Source: Muribaculaceae bacterium
Lineage (GTDB): Bacteria > Bacteroidota > Bacteroidia > Bacteroidales > Muribaculaceae
Length of the DNA stretch: 10,724 bases
Direction: 5' to 3'
NCBI GenBank assembly: GCA_009775195.1
Contig: VSPF01000105.1
Coordinates: forward strand, 1 to 10,724
This document shows, piece by piece, positions 1 through 6,806 of the stretch (position 1 is the stretch's first letter; each line of letters starts with the position of its first letter). The notes beneath the pieces are model-generated. The model made no database searches. It worked only from the letters and a program-made list of their open reading frames with translations, and was not told where the DNA came from. Made by a program: the position numbers and the translations under genes.

Positions 1-491
1 GTCTTAATCTATATGCCCCATTCGGAGTAGGATATATCTGGAACGCCACAGCCACCGCCAACGTGATGAACAGGCGTGCGAAGGCCAATCATTTTCATGA
101 TATAAGTTTTGACAACAGCAAATGGGTTTTCTATGGTTCTCTCAGCAATTCTTTTAAATTTAGTCAGAACTGTCCTGTATCCTTGTATGTTGATTTCAGT
201 TATATATCACCATCACTGCAAGGAATAGCCGATCTTTCGAGTATTTGGAAAGTCGATGCCGGCATTAAATGGCAATTCGGAACGAACCGCAATTGCGAAT
301 TTGACCTGAAGGCTGATGATATATTCAACAAATGGTCGCCGACTATGACCATCAATCATGCCGGCCAGGATTACCAAATGAAAGTAAGGGATATGAGCCG
401 CAATCTCAAACTGACATTTATATGGCGTTTCAACGGATTCAAGCCCAAAGATGTTGAAATTGACACCTCACGCTTTGGCACGGGTAAATAA
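1..491 (+). CDS. Outer-membrane beta-barrel protein, C-terminal part (partial at left edge)
   Basis: The frame is open from base 3 to the TAA at 489-491, about 162 residues, and has no start in the window, so the gene begins outside it. The sequence alternates hydrophobic and polar residues with many aromatics, as in transmembrane beta-strands (for example VDAGIKWQFG and LKLTFIWRFNG). It ends in a short acidic tail, VEIDTSRFGTGK. This ending is typical of the Bacteroidales outer membrane beta-barrel family (PF14905-like, TonB-receptor-like proteins without the classic full architecture). Role: an outer-membrane barrel, probably in transport or envelope function; the substrate cannot be inferred from the C-terminus. 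GC looks lower than in uvrA. I am sure of the barrel class and less sure of the exact family. Confidence 0.8.
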   Translation, partial: LNLYAPFGVGYIWNATATANVMNRRAKANHFHDISFDNSKWVFYGSLSNSFKFSQNCPVSLYVDFSYISPSLQGIADLSSIWKVDAGIKWQFGTNRNCEFDLKADDIFNKWSPTMTINHAGQDYQMKVRDMSRNLKLTFIWRFNGFKPKDVEIDTSRFGTGK

Positions 492-538
492 ACTCGCATG
501 ACACGTAGCAATGGAGTGTAATTACCACCGCTCTCGCA

Positions 539-568
539 ATGGCTCGTCTCGGAGATACGAGCTCCTAA
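539..568 (+). repeat. Covarying hairpin element, copy 1 (MAxxGxxSS type)
   Basis: Copy 1 of a 30-base element found four times in the window. The stem GCTCG (542-546) pairs with CGAGC (558-562), with one extra T-A pair; the 11-base loop carries CGGAG. Read as a mini-ORF it gives MARLGDTSS and then TAA. The stem base that is C-G here is T-A in copy 2 and G-C in copy 3, so pairing is kept while the sequence changes. Confidence 0.7.
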
Positions 569-569
569 A

Positions 570-601
570 TTTGCTTTTGTTTCTGATATGTTGTAAATTT
601 G
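570..601 (+). promoter_or_regulatory. Bacteroides-type promoter after hairpin copy 1
   Basis: TTTG at 570-573 is followed by exactly 20 bases and then TAAATTTG at 594-601, an excellent match to the Bacteroidales -33/-7 consensus. It starts 4 bases after the AGCTCC that ends hairpin copy 1. No credible gene follows directly; rightward transcription would run into the region of copies 2 and 3. An inverted pair GTTTCTGAT / ATCAGAAAC (579-587 and 608-616) flanks the -7 box and could be an operator. Confidence 0.55.
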
Positions 602-638
602 CACCAAATCAGAAACGAAAAAAAACAAAATTGAACTA

Positions 639-728
639 TCGGCTCAATCCGAAATCACAGTGCATAATTAAAAATATAAGAGAAGAGGGTTGTCAACGAT
701 AGGAGCTTGACTCTCCGAGGCAAGCCAT
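639..728 (-). repeat. Hairpin-promoter module, copy 2
   Basis: On the minus strand the module starts with ATG at 728-726 and encodes MACLGESSSYR with a stop at 695-693. The stem GCTTG pairs with CAAGC around an 11-base loop containing CGGAG. After 23 bases comes TATATTTT (678-671), a degenerate -7 box. Then TGCAC and ATTTCGGATTGAGCCGA, which matches 15 of 17 bases of the corresponding segment in copy 3. Homology with copy 3 therefore extends over most of the arm, not just the hairpin. Confidence 0.65.
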
Positions 729-762
729 AGGTCAGTTATTACATTTAACTGCCTGTATATAA

Positions 763-1176
763 ATGAAAAGCATTACCTTGAAAATGGCTGGTTCCGGAGG
801 CCCCAGCTCCTACATTAGCCCCAATTCGACCCAACTATATTTGCACCATAATTTCGGCTTGGGCCGAACTATCTTGAATTTCATAAGCGATGGTACCCGT
901 TGGGCTGTTTCAATGTCCAACAGATATATTCATGGTGTCCTGATTTCAATCGGCACAATCTACGAGTCTAAGGGAAAAAGGGAACCTGACTATGCTTTTC
1001 TTAAAGACAGGGCCGGTATAGGTACAGCTACGGAACTAAAATCCGCTCTCCTCGATACACTCGCAAAAACGAATATGACTATGAAGAAACGTGATTTCGA
1101 GCACCTGCTTTTCAGCGAAAGGAACTCGGAGAAAATACTCAGATTTGCAGAATATATCGAGCAGAGGATTTCTTGA
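763..1176 (+). CDS. Hypothetical protein, possible remnant of an AbiEii-like toxin
   Basis: This open frame is 137 codons long, with a stop (TAA, 760-762) directly before its first ATG. The first 35 or so codons lie in repeat copy 3, including its promoter and hairpin, so the real start is probably further in; Met51 at 913 is the next in-frame ATG and leaves 87 residues. I do not recognise the middle. The C-terminus (TMKKRDFEHLLFSERNSEKI, then LRFAEYIEQ) vaguely resembles the end of AbiEii-type nucleotidyltransferase toxins, in which an acidic helix follows the catalytic domain. The catalytic GSxxD motif is absent. It could be a truncated toxin left after loss of a toxin-antitoxin operon, an intact small gene, or chance. 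It converges with the lipoprotein gene ending at 1224. Confidence 0.4.
   Translation: MKSITLKMAGSGGPSSYISPNSTQLYLHHNFGLGRTILNFISDGTRWAVSMSNRYIHGVLISIGTIYESKGKREPDYAFLKDRAGIGTATELKSALLDTLAKTNMTMKKRDFEHLLFSERNSEKILRFAEYIEQRIS
784..868 (+). repeat. Hairpin-promoter module, copy 3
   Basis: The module starts with ATG at 784 (MAGSGGPSSY). The stem GCTGG pairs with CCAGC around an 11-base loop with CGGAG. After 25 bases comes TATATTTG at 836-843, then GCACCA as after copy 1, then a perfect 6-bp hairpin TTCGGC-TTGG-GCCGAA at 853-868. No good TTTG -33 box lies 20 bases before the -7 box. Copies 2 and 3 form an inverted pair pointing outward, about 55 bases apart. Confidence 0.65.
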
Positions 1177-1223
1177 CGGCATATCTACACACCCATCGCG
1201 CGGCAAGCAATGCTATTTAAGAC

Positions 1224-1733
1224 TTATAATCTATCGTCCTTGTTGAATTGGATTTTGAAAGACACTGCGCCGGCGCTGCGTTTGTAGGTCGTGCCTTTGT
1301 ATTCGACCTCTTCGAGCGTGACGGAGCCGCCTGAAACCAGGGGTGCCCGGTTTGCCACGTACTTGACAAAGCAGTTGAGTGATGCCTTTTGCTTGCCAAA
1401 CTTGATTGTCATTTTCGACATACCCGTGGCTTCGCATCGGTCTTTCGACCACTTCATGTCGTTTTGGTCCGGGAGGTCTGCCTCAAAGCAAAGGCGATTG
1501 TTACTGATAGTGAACTTGATGTTACTGTGCGAGTTTTCACCCTCGATTTTGATTTTGTCGATAAAGGCTTTGTCTGCGAGACGGTTCTCACCTTTAGCCC
1601 CGACACATTCGATTTCTATGTTGAGAGATTTTTTACTGACCTGCACAGGGATGTACTCATCTTTGCTGCAAGAAGACAACAAGAGGGCTGAGATAAGCGC
1701 AAGAACGCTTATCCCGAAGAAGGGATGTTTCAT
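1224..1733 (-). CDS. Small hypothetical lipoprotein, last gene of the surface operon
   Basis: 169 residues. A hydrophobic N-terminal signal (residues 4-21) ends in the lipobox LLSSC with the lipidated Cys at 22, followed by SKDE; the product is therefore a lipoprotein, probably exported across the inner membrane. The mature part is rich in short beta-strand-like stretches and charged residues (for example SKMTIKFGKQKASLNCF) and matches no family I can name. It follows the DUF4249 gene after 59 AT-rich bases in which I see no clear promoter, so it may be co-transcribed with the TonB-receptor operon as a substrate-binding or accessory surface protein. That role is inferred only from position. 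The start is chosen because the signal peptide begins exactly there. Confidence 0.7.
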   Translation of the reverse strand: MKHPFFGISVLALISALLLSSCSKDEYIPVQVSKKSLNIEIECVGAKGENRLADKAFIDKIKIEGENSHSNIKFTISNNRLCFEADLPDQNDMKWSKDRCEATGMSKMTIKFGKQKASLNCFVKYVANRAPLVSGGSVTLEEVEYKGTTYKRSAGAVSFKIQFNKDDRL

Positions 1734-1792
1734 TGATTATATTATTATATTGTTTTGATTATATTTTACTTAGTACGACATCAATCTGAGTC

Positions 1793-2800
1793 TCAATCGG
1801 TAGACTGTAATGACTTTTCGATGAAGTCTTTGAGGCTGAGAGAGCACATCACCTCGGAACGGGCGGCTACGACTCCGGCTCCCGTCGAGACGTTGCTATA
1901 ACCCCAGATTGGGTCGGAAAAGCCGAGGTCGCCGAAGGCTCCGAGAATACCAGTGTCGCGTTGCCACAGATATACCTCATGGTCATAGTAACTGCGAGAA
2001 ATCGTGGTAAGGAAGAACCTGACAGAGCAATCATAGAGGCCGGGGTCAAACGACGGGGCGTCGACATTGTACGTCGCATTGTTAAATTGCAGTTTCAACG
2101 TATAGTCCTTGCCGGCAAACTGCCTGTCAGAGAAAATCATCATCACATCATCATCATTGCCGACCACCGACTCAAACACCCCGATATACTCCCTGAAAAT
2201 CGGCTCGACCTCGAAATCCAAAGTGCCGGAAGAAAGATGGGCATAAGGGGCATGAGAGGCATCAAATATGACACCGGGCTCGGAGCCGGTGGCCGGATAG
2301 CTCCAATTATAGTCGAATTTGAAAAAATCATCAGAGTCATGTGTATCAACAATCTTTAGCGAAATCCTCATATTGAACGTAAGGCTTTCGGTCATAGGCA
2401 GCTCGTCGTTTTTCCATACACTCAATATTTCGGGCGTAAAATCTAATGCGGCGACAGGCACGGCAAGTGGCACCGTCACCGAAGCCTCGGCAGTACCATA
2501 TTTCTCGCTCCGGGCAACGATATGTATATCATCACCTTCACGGGGAATATAGTCTCCGCCTTGAAGGGTACCATTGGCATATATGCTGACTTCGGCATCG
2601 TCTACGCCGTGGTGTCTTTCGCCACTCTCGCTATCATACATCCATGAGTGGGAAACGCTAACATCTATCGGCTGGCCGGCAGTTATGACCGAGTTGATAC
2701 ACAGCACCGGCCCGACATCAATCTTCGGGACGAAATCCTCATAGCATCCTGACAGGAGCAGGGCGAACGTAACGGGATATAAATATTTTAGAATTGCCAT
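1793..2800 (-). CDS. DUF4249 family lipoprotein, partner of the TonB-dependent receptor
   Basis: 335 residues. The signal peptide ends in LLLSGC with the lipidated Cys at 19. The mature protein begins YEDFVPKIDVGPVLCINSVI and continues with VDDAEVSIYANG and a REGDDIHIVARSEKYGTAEA segment; this immunoglobulin-like, beta-rich start and the roughly 335-residue length fit the DUF4249 family of Bacteroidota. Such genes regularly sit directly after an STN-type TonB-dependent receptor, as here, where its first 13 bases overlap the end of the receptor gene. By analogy with SusD-like partners it may be a surface lipoprotein that helps the receptor capture ligand, but the family has no well-defined substrate. 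The overlap implies translational coupling with the receptor. Confidence 0.85.
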   Translation of the reverse strand: MAILKYLYPVTFALLLSGCYEDFVPKIDVGPVLCINSVITAGQPIDVSVSHSWMYDSESGERHHGVDDAEVSIYANGTLQGGDYIPREGDDIHIVARSEKYGTAEASVTVPLAVPVAALDFTPEILSVWKNDELPMTESLTFNMRISLKIVDTHDSDDFFKFDYNWSYPATGSEPGVIFDASHAPYAHLSSGTLDFEVEPIFREYIGVFESVVGNDDDVMMIFSDRQFAGKDYTLKLQFNNATYNVDAPSFDPGLYDCSVRFFLTTISRSYYDHEVYLWQRDTGILGAFGDLGFSDPIWGYSNVSTGAGVVAARSEVMCSLSLKDFIEKSLQSTD

Positions 2801-5184
2801 GTGTACGATATTGAGGGGATTATAGGAAGCAGTTTGACTTTTTGAAAAACAGGCTTGTTATAACCATTGCGAGTCAGACGAATCGCCACCGTGTTCAAGT
2901 GGCAATAGGCATTGTAAAGACTGAAGGTCCAATAACCGCGCCTGTTCCTGACGTTGAGCGAAACATCGAGCCGATGATAGAAGGGTAACTGATAATTATT
3001 TATCGGAGCCTTGAGCGGCGAGTAGTCACCATACGTTTGAGGCGACTCCCATACTTGTGGCAACAATGTGAAGCGGTTGCCAGAGTGCCCGGTCCATGCG
3101 GCATTGAACTGCACTTTGTCACTGATATTCCAGTTGAGCAAGATATTGACCGTATGGCGGTGGTCAAACCGAGCCGGGAAAGTGTGTCCGCCATTTTTCT
3201 CGGGGAAAGTGCGATCGGCCCACGCAAGTGAATAAGCGATATGCCCCGAGAGCCGCCCAAAGACTTTTTCGAGTTTAATATCGACCCCTTTGGCGGTGCC
3301 TTTGCCAACGCACAACTGGCCGTTCCACACCTCCATCGGGGGCTGAAGGTAATACTCGTCGCGATAATCAACGAGGTTGCGCATCGTCTTATAATAGCCC
3401 TCGAGCGAAACGGCGAACATGCGGTTGTCGGACTGCCAGTAGATACCGGCCGCGACCTTGTCGGCAGTCTGAGGCTTGAAATCACCCGTAATCGGCACCC
3501 ACTGGTCGATAGGCAGGGCAAGATAGGTCTGACAAAGCTGGTGCACATACTGGTTCGTGCGTGCAAAGGCTGCTTTTACAGCCCAGTTTTCTGATGGCCT
3601 GTAACTCAGCGACAGGCGGGGGCCAAGCCCATAGCGGGTCTTGCCGCCGATATTGAACAAGGAAGCATGAAAGCCGGCATTGACACGCAGCCTGTCGGAT
3701 AGACGCAAATCATCTTCGATATATATGTTGGCCTCGTTGGCCGTATATGACTGCGTAGAGTCACGCGACGACATTTCCAGGGAACCAGATGTATAGTTTC
3801 GCGCCGTCCGCGACGGCAGGAAAGAATGTAGCGTATAGCCGCCACCGAAGCGTATGCGGTTGGCATCGTTTGGCTGCCAGTCGAAGTCGCCCCTGAATAT
3901 CCAGTCGTTTATATTATTGTCGGTATCGGTGTGCGACCTTGATTCGCTGATGCCCGACGACAGTGTGTCCTTAGAGTAATAATTATGCTTCATGCTCGAG
4001 AAAAAGCGGGTATAGGCTGCCGTAAACTCGGCCGAGAGCGTGGGGCGTATGCGGTAATTAAACCCGGACTGCGCCACAAGGTTGCCCCAGTGCATATCGA
4101 ACTTGTCGTCTTCATACCAACCGTAGTCGCTTTCGCCCTTATCCTTGCTACCGGTCTTGAGAATGTCGTTGCCGAAATAGATGTTGACAAACCCTGTCGC
4201 CCTATTGTTGAACCGATGGCTTATCTTGCCGTTGAAATCCATGAAGGCATAGCGGAATCGGATTTTTTCATCATCTGACGAGGCGTTTGAGAGTGCCAGC
4301 AGCGGTATTGACAGCACGTCGAACCATGAGCGTCGCAGAGCCACGGAGTAGGAGGTGTTGCGCCCCACGGGGCCGTCGATATTGAATGCCCCCGATGTCA
4401 GGCCGAGCCTGAAGGAGCCATGATGCCCTTCGTGAGAACCGTTCTTTGTGCGGACGTCGAGATATGACGACAGGCGCCCGTCGTACTTTGCCGGGATTGA
4501 GGATTTGAAAAAATCGATATATCGGACGGCGTCGACATTGAAGGCCGAGAAGAGGCCGGCAAAATGATTTACCTGGTAGAGCGGCACATTGTCGAGCATA
4601 AAGAGGTTCTCGTCGGCATTGCCGCCGTGCACGTGCATCTCGGCCATGCCTTCCGCACCACCGCTTATACCGGGCTGCATCTGCAATGCCTTCAGCACGT
4701 CGCTTTCGCCAAACATCACCGGGGTACGTATAATATCGTTTGCCGACAACTTCCGGGCACCTATTTCCGATGTCTCGACAGCCGGGGCTTCGAGACGCGA
4801 TACGACCACGACCTCTTCGAGCATCTCTGGAGCCTCGACCGGGGCCGCGTCTACAAGCCGTAGACGATTTCCGTTGCTCTTAGTCTTAGTTATGGCTTTC
4901 TTGACGCGACGTTTCAATATGATATTGCGTCCCTTGATTTTCCATTCGATTTCAGTGTTTCCAAACATTATCGCAAGAGCCTCTTTCAGGGGCCTGTCGG
5001 CAACATCGACCGACACACGCATGTCTCTGAGCAGTTCTGACGGATATACGAAGTTCTTACCCGTCTGCCCGGCGATGCTCCTCACCACTTCAGGGGCGGG
5101 TTGGTCGACAGCCCTGATGGTCACATTACGCGCCTGGCAGACCGCAACGAAGCACAGCATTAGCGATATGACAACCAGTCTCAT
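2788..5184 (-). CDS. TonB-dependent outer-membrane receptor with N-terminal STN signalling domain
   Basis: 798 residues. Signal peptide about 1-19. STN (secretin/TonB short N-terminal) domain about 20-93, containing PAPEVVRSIAGQTGKNFVYP and ending NIILKRR. A Lys- and Glu-rich linker of about 30 residues leads to a TonB-box-like EEVVVVSR (123-130). The plug covers about 133-240 (SDVLKALQMQPGI; MHVHGGNADENLFMLDNVPL). The rest is a 22-strand-type barrel ending in aromatic Phe (SISYTWQF). It imports an unknown ligand across the outer membrane using TonB energy, and the STN domain should signal to the anti-sigma factor. Its ATG overlaps the anti-sigma stop by 4 bases (ATGA), a strong sign of coupling. 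Oddity: the carboxypeptidase-regulatory-like domain usual between STN and plug in Bacteroidota is missing, which also explains the modest length. Confidence 0.93.
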   Translation of the reverse strand: MRLVVISLMLCFVAVCQARNVTIRAVDQPAPEVVRSIAGQTGKNFVYPSELLRDMRVSVDVADRPLKEALAIMFGNTEIEWKIKGRNIILKRRVKKAITKTKSNGNRLRLVDAAPVEAPEMLEEVVVVSRLEAPAVETSEIGARKLSANDIIRTPVMFGESDVLKALQMQPGISGGAEGMAEMHVHGGNADENLFMLDNVPLYQVNHFAGLFSAFNVDAVRYIDFFKSSIPAKYDGRLSSYLDVRTKNGSHEGHHGSFRLGLTSGAFNIDGPVGRNTSYSVALRRSWFDVLSIPLLALSNASSDDEKIRFRYAFMDFNGKISHRFNNRATGFVNIYFGNDILKTGSKDKGESDYGWYEDDKFDMHWGNLVAQSGFNYRIRPTLSAEFTAAYTRFFSSMKHNYYSKDTLSSGISESRSHTDTDNNINDWIFRGDFDWQPNDANRIRFGGGYTLHSFLPSRTARNYTSGSLEMSSRDSTQSYTANEANIYIEDDLRLSDRLRVNAGFHASLFNIGGKTRYGLGPRLSLSYRPSENWAVKAAFARTNQYVHQLCQTYLALPIDQWVPITGDFKPQTADKVAAGIYWQSDNRMFAVSLEGYYKTMRNLVDYRDEYYLQPPMEVWNGQLCVGKGTAKGVDIKLEKVFGRLSGHIAYSLAWADRTFPEKNGGHTFPARFDHRHTVNILLNWNISDKVQFNAAWTGHSGNRFTLLPQVWESPQTYGDYSPLKAPINNYQLPFYHRLDVSLNVRNRRGYWTFSLYNAYCHLNTVAIRLTRNGYNKPVFQKVKLLPIIPSISYTWQF

Positions 5185-5615
5185 TTCTCTTCTACGGTCA
5201 TTTGTGTTCCCAATATATCGTTGATAATGGCTACGAGGTCGGTCGGGGTGCCTTCGTAGCGGAGAGTCAGCACATACTTTTCGGGGGCCTCGGGGAGCTG
5301 CCCTACCCTGACGTTGTAAACCGACTCTATCTTCTCTACGACTTCGGGCAGAGGAGCGTTCTCGAAATCTATGACCTTTACCACGGTCAACGGGCTGGCC
5401 TGGTCGACCTCTTCCTGCACATTATCGATGCTATACTCCCTATAGAACATGGTTGCCGTCGCCGTGAGTATCACCATTGCAGCCACGGCTGCCGCTACCC
5501 TATATTTTCGCCACCATGTCGATGGAGCAATCGATAGTCGGCGCCAGGCGGCATCGGGCGAGAAGCGACCCTTGCGATAATGACGGGCTATGAAATCTAT
5601 TTCTCGATTTTCCAT
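5181..5615 (-). CDS. Miniature anti-sigma factor with DUF4974-like domain (FecR type, no FecR domain)
   Basis: 144 residues, against roughly 300-400 in usual FecR-type regulators of Bacteroidota. The N-terminal cytoplasmic part (1-38) contains DFIARHYRKGRFSPDAAWRR, similar to the sigma-binding start of FecR-like proteins. One membrane helix (about 39-57: VAAAVAAMVILTATATMF) is followed by a short linker and a periplasmic domain (about 80-140) beginning VIDFENAPLPEVVEKIESVY, which resembles DUF4974, the C-terminal domain of Bacteroidota FecR proteins. The central FecR domain is absent. Expected role: hold the ECF sigma factor at the inner membrane until the receptor's STN domain signals. It begins 3 bases after the barrel gene stops and overlaps the receptor start. 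The call rests on pattern and context; annotation pipelines may label it simply DUF4974. Confidence 0.8.
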   Translation of the reverse strand: MENREIDFIARHYRKGRFSPDAAWRRLSIAPSTWWRKYRVAAAVAAMVILTATATMFYREYSIDNVQEEVDQASPLTVVKVIDFENAPLPEVVEKIESVYNVRVGQLPEAPEKYVLTLRYEGTPTDLVAIINDILGTQMTVEEK

Positions 5616-5618
5616 CTT

Positions 5619-6203
5619 CTAAAAATCTATACCTAAGCGAAATGAGAAATATGGACGTATGTGGTGCCGCGTCCCGACATAATGCATCTCGAAAGAATCT
5701 TTGTCGAACCATGTACCTTCGTAATGTTCAGCCGTGTATCCGGCAAGAGTCAGTCCGGCGCCGATATTGACACCCATCTTTCGCCCCCAGTTGAACCTAT
5801 AGCCTATCGACGGGGAGAAATAGACACCAAAATCCTCGGCGAGATTGGCTCCAAACCTTATATCGGCGAAAGGAGTAAATTTACCAAATTCGAAGTCTGC
5901 ACGACCTTCGACAAAGACGGGTGCAACCCAGTTGCCGAGACTTCCACACCGCTCCATACCAAGGCCCGCACCGATAAAAAACATCGGGTCAATCTGATAA
6001 CCGTGCGATGTGGTAAGGCCGGTGTAGAAAGTGGTCTGACGCCTGAAACCAAACTCGCCATCAAGATAAAAATCGCCGAAATTCTCCGAACGCACGCTGC
6101 TGCTCCACTCCAGAAAGCCACGGTAGCCACGTTGTGGCTGACGAGCCCCGGCCAAAAAGGCAGTTGCCACTATTGCCGATATCAGTAATATTGTCTTTTT
6201 CAT
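5619..6203 (-). CDS. Small outer-membrane beta-barrel protein (porin-family-like)
   Basis: 194 residues. A typical signal peptide (MKKTILLISAIVATAFLAGA) is probably cleaved near residue 20. The mature part of about 174 residues alternates polar and hydrophobic residues with many Gly and aromatics (FEFGKFTPFADIRFGANLAE; VYFSPSIGYRFNWG; MGVNIGAGLTLAGY) and ends FSFRLGIDF with a terminal Phe, as expected for an 8-strand barrel inserted by BAM. No catalytic motif or OmpA peptidoglycan domain is present, so it is most likely a structural or accessory barrel of the OMP_b-brl (porin family) kind. Its position between the sigma and anti-sigma genes is unusual and suggests a role in the same signalling or uptake process; its exact job cannot be read from the sequence. 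Confidence 0.8.
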   Translation of the reverse strand: MKKTILLISAIVATAFLAGARQPQRGYRGFLEWSSSVRSENFGDFYLDGEFGFRRQTTFYTGLTTSHGYQIDPMFFIGAGLGMERCGSLGNWVAPVFVEGRADFEFGKFTPFADIRFGANLAEDFGVYFSPSIGYRFNWGRKMGVNIGAGLTLAGYTAEHYEGTWFDKDSFEMHYVGTRHHIRPYFSFRLGIDF

Positions 6204-6226
6204 TGTGATGAAGATTCATTTACTAT

Positions 6227-6256
6227 TATGACTCACCACCCGTGAAAAAGTCCTAC
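6227..6256 (-). promoter_or_regulatory. Possible ECF-type promoter between sigma factor and barrel genes
   Basis: The 68-base gap between the sigma and barrel genes reads, on the minus strand, GTAGGA, then a T-run (CTTTTTCACGGGTGGTGA), then GTCATA, with the barrel ATG about 23 bases after it. It lacks the TAnnTTTG box of housekeeping promoters. A GTAGGA-like box plus a T-run directly after an ECF sigma gene fits an autoregulated ECF promoter for the rest of the operon. This is inference from position and general pattern. Confidence 0.3.
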
Positions 6257-6271
6257 GCAGAAAATAAAAAC

Positions 6272-6772
6272 TTATAGAAACGGTAAAAAGAACGGTTTAT
6301 GCCCGTCGGACAAAGCCTCGCGCAAGCGGCTGAAAGCCTTGGTCATCTGGTTTTTGACGGTCTTGATAGAAATTCCTAATTCGTCGGCAATTTCTTCGTT
6401 GGTAAGGCCGTCGCGCTTGCTCATCAGAAAAATCTCACGGCATTTTTCAGGCAGACCGTCAATAGCCTGCCAAATCCGCGCGTCTCTGAACGATGTGTCG
6501 ATTTCAGCCTCGGGCACTTCGGGGAGCAGTTCTTCGCCGACCATCCTGTGCCTGTCGCGTAGGTAGGTCAGACACAGATTGCGCACGGCCCGATACATAA
6601 ACGATGTGAAATTGGCGATTTCGCCACCACCCTCGATATAGAGCCAAGCCTTCATAAAGGCGTCCTGCACCAGGTCTTCGGCAACATCAGCATCGTCGAC
6701 AAGCCGCAGGGCATACATACCCAACGGCAAGTACAACTTACGGAAATATTGCTCAAAATCCCTGACTGTCAT
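6272..6772 (-). CDS. RNA polymerase ECF sigma factor (FecI-like, Bacteroidota type)
   Basis: 166 residues. The sigma-70 region 2 (about 8-75) includes ALRLVDDADVAEDLVQDAFM and SFMYRAVRNLCLTYLRDR; region 4 (about 98-152) includes the IDGLPEKCREIFLMSKRDGL start and a helix-turn-helix NEEIADELGISIKTVKNQMT. Regions 1 and 3 are absent, as expected for an ECF sigma factor, and the length is normal. The hydrophobic tail FFLPFL is common in Bacteroidota ECF factors next to FecR-type anti-sigma genes. It should direct RNA polymerase to the receptor operon when released from the membrane anti-sigma protein encoded two genes downstream. A Bacteroides-type housekeeping promoter lies just upstream (6838-6807). 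It is divergent from uvrA. Confidence 0.93.
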   Translation of the reverse strand: MTVRDFEQYFRKLYLPLGMYALRLVDDADVAEDLVQDAFMKAWLYIEGGGEIANFTSFMYRAVRNLCLTYLRDRHRMVGEELLPEVPEAEIDTSFRDARIWQAIDGLPEKCREIFLMSKRDGLTNEEIADELGISIKTVKNQMTKAFSRLREALSDGHKPFFLPFL

Positions 6773-6806
6773 TTTCGAATTATTGAATTGAGACCAATAG
6801 CGACGG

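Noticed and set aside
511..702. Open frame of 63 codons on the plus strand
   Set aside because: It covers hairpin copy 1, its promoter and the end of copy 2, with no ribosome site and no protein-like character.
1291..1758. 155-codon plus-strand frame opposite the small lipoprotein
   Set aside because: The minus-strand frame has a clear lipobox; the plus-strand frame has no recognisable start signal or domain.
5661..6188. 175-codon plus-strand frame opposite the small barrel gene
   Set aside because: The minus-strand frame has a signal peptide, barrel pattern and operon position; the plus-strand frame has none.
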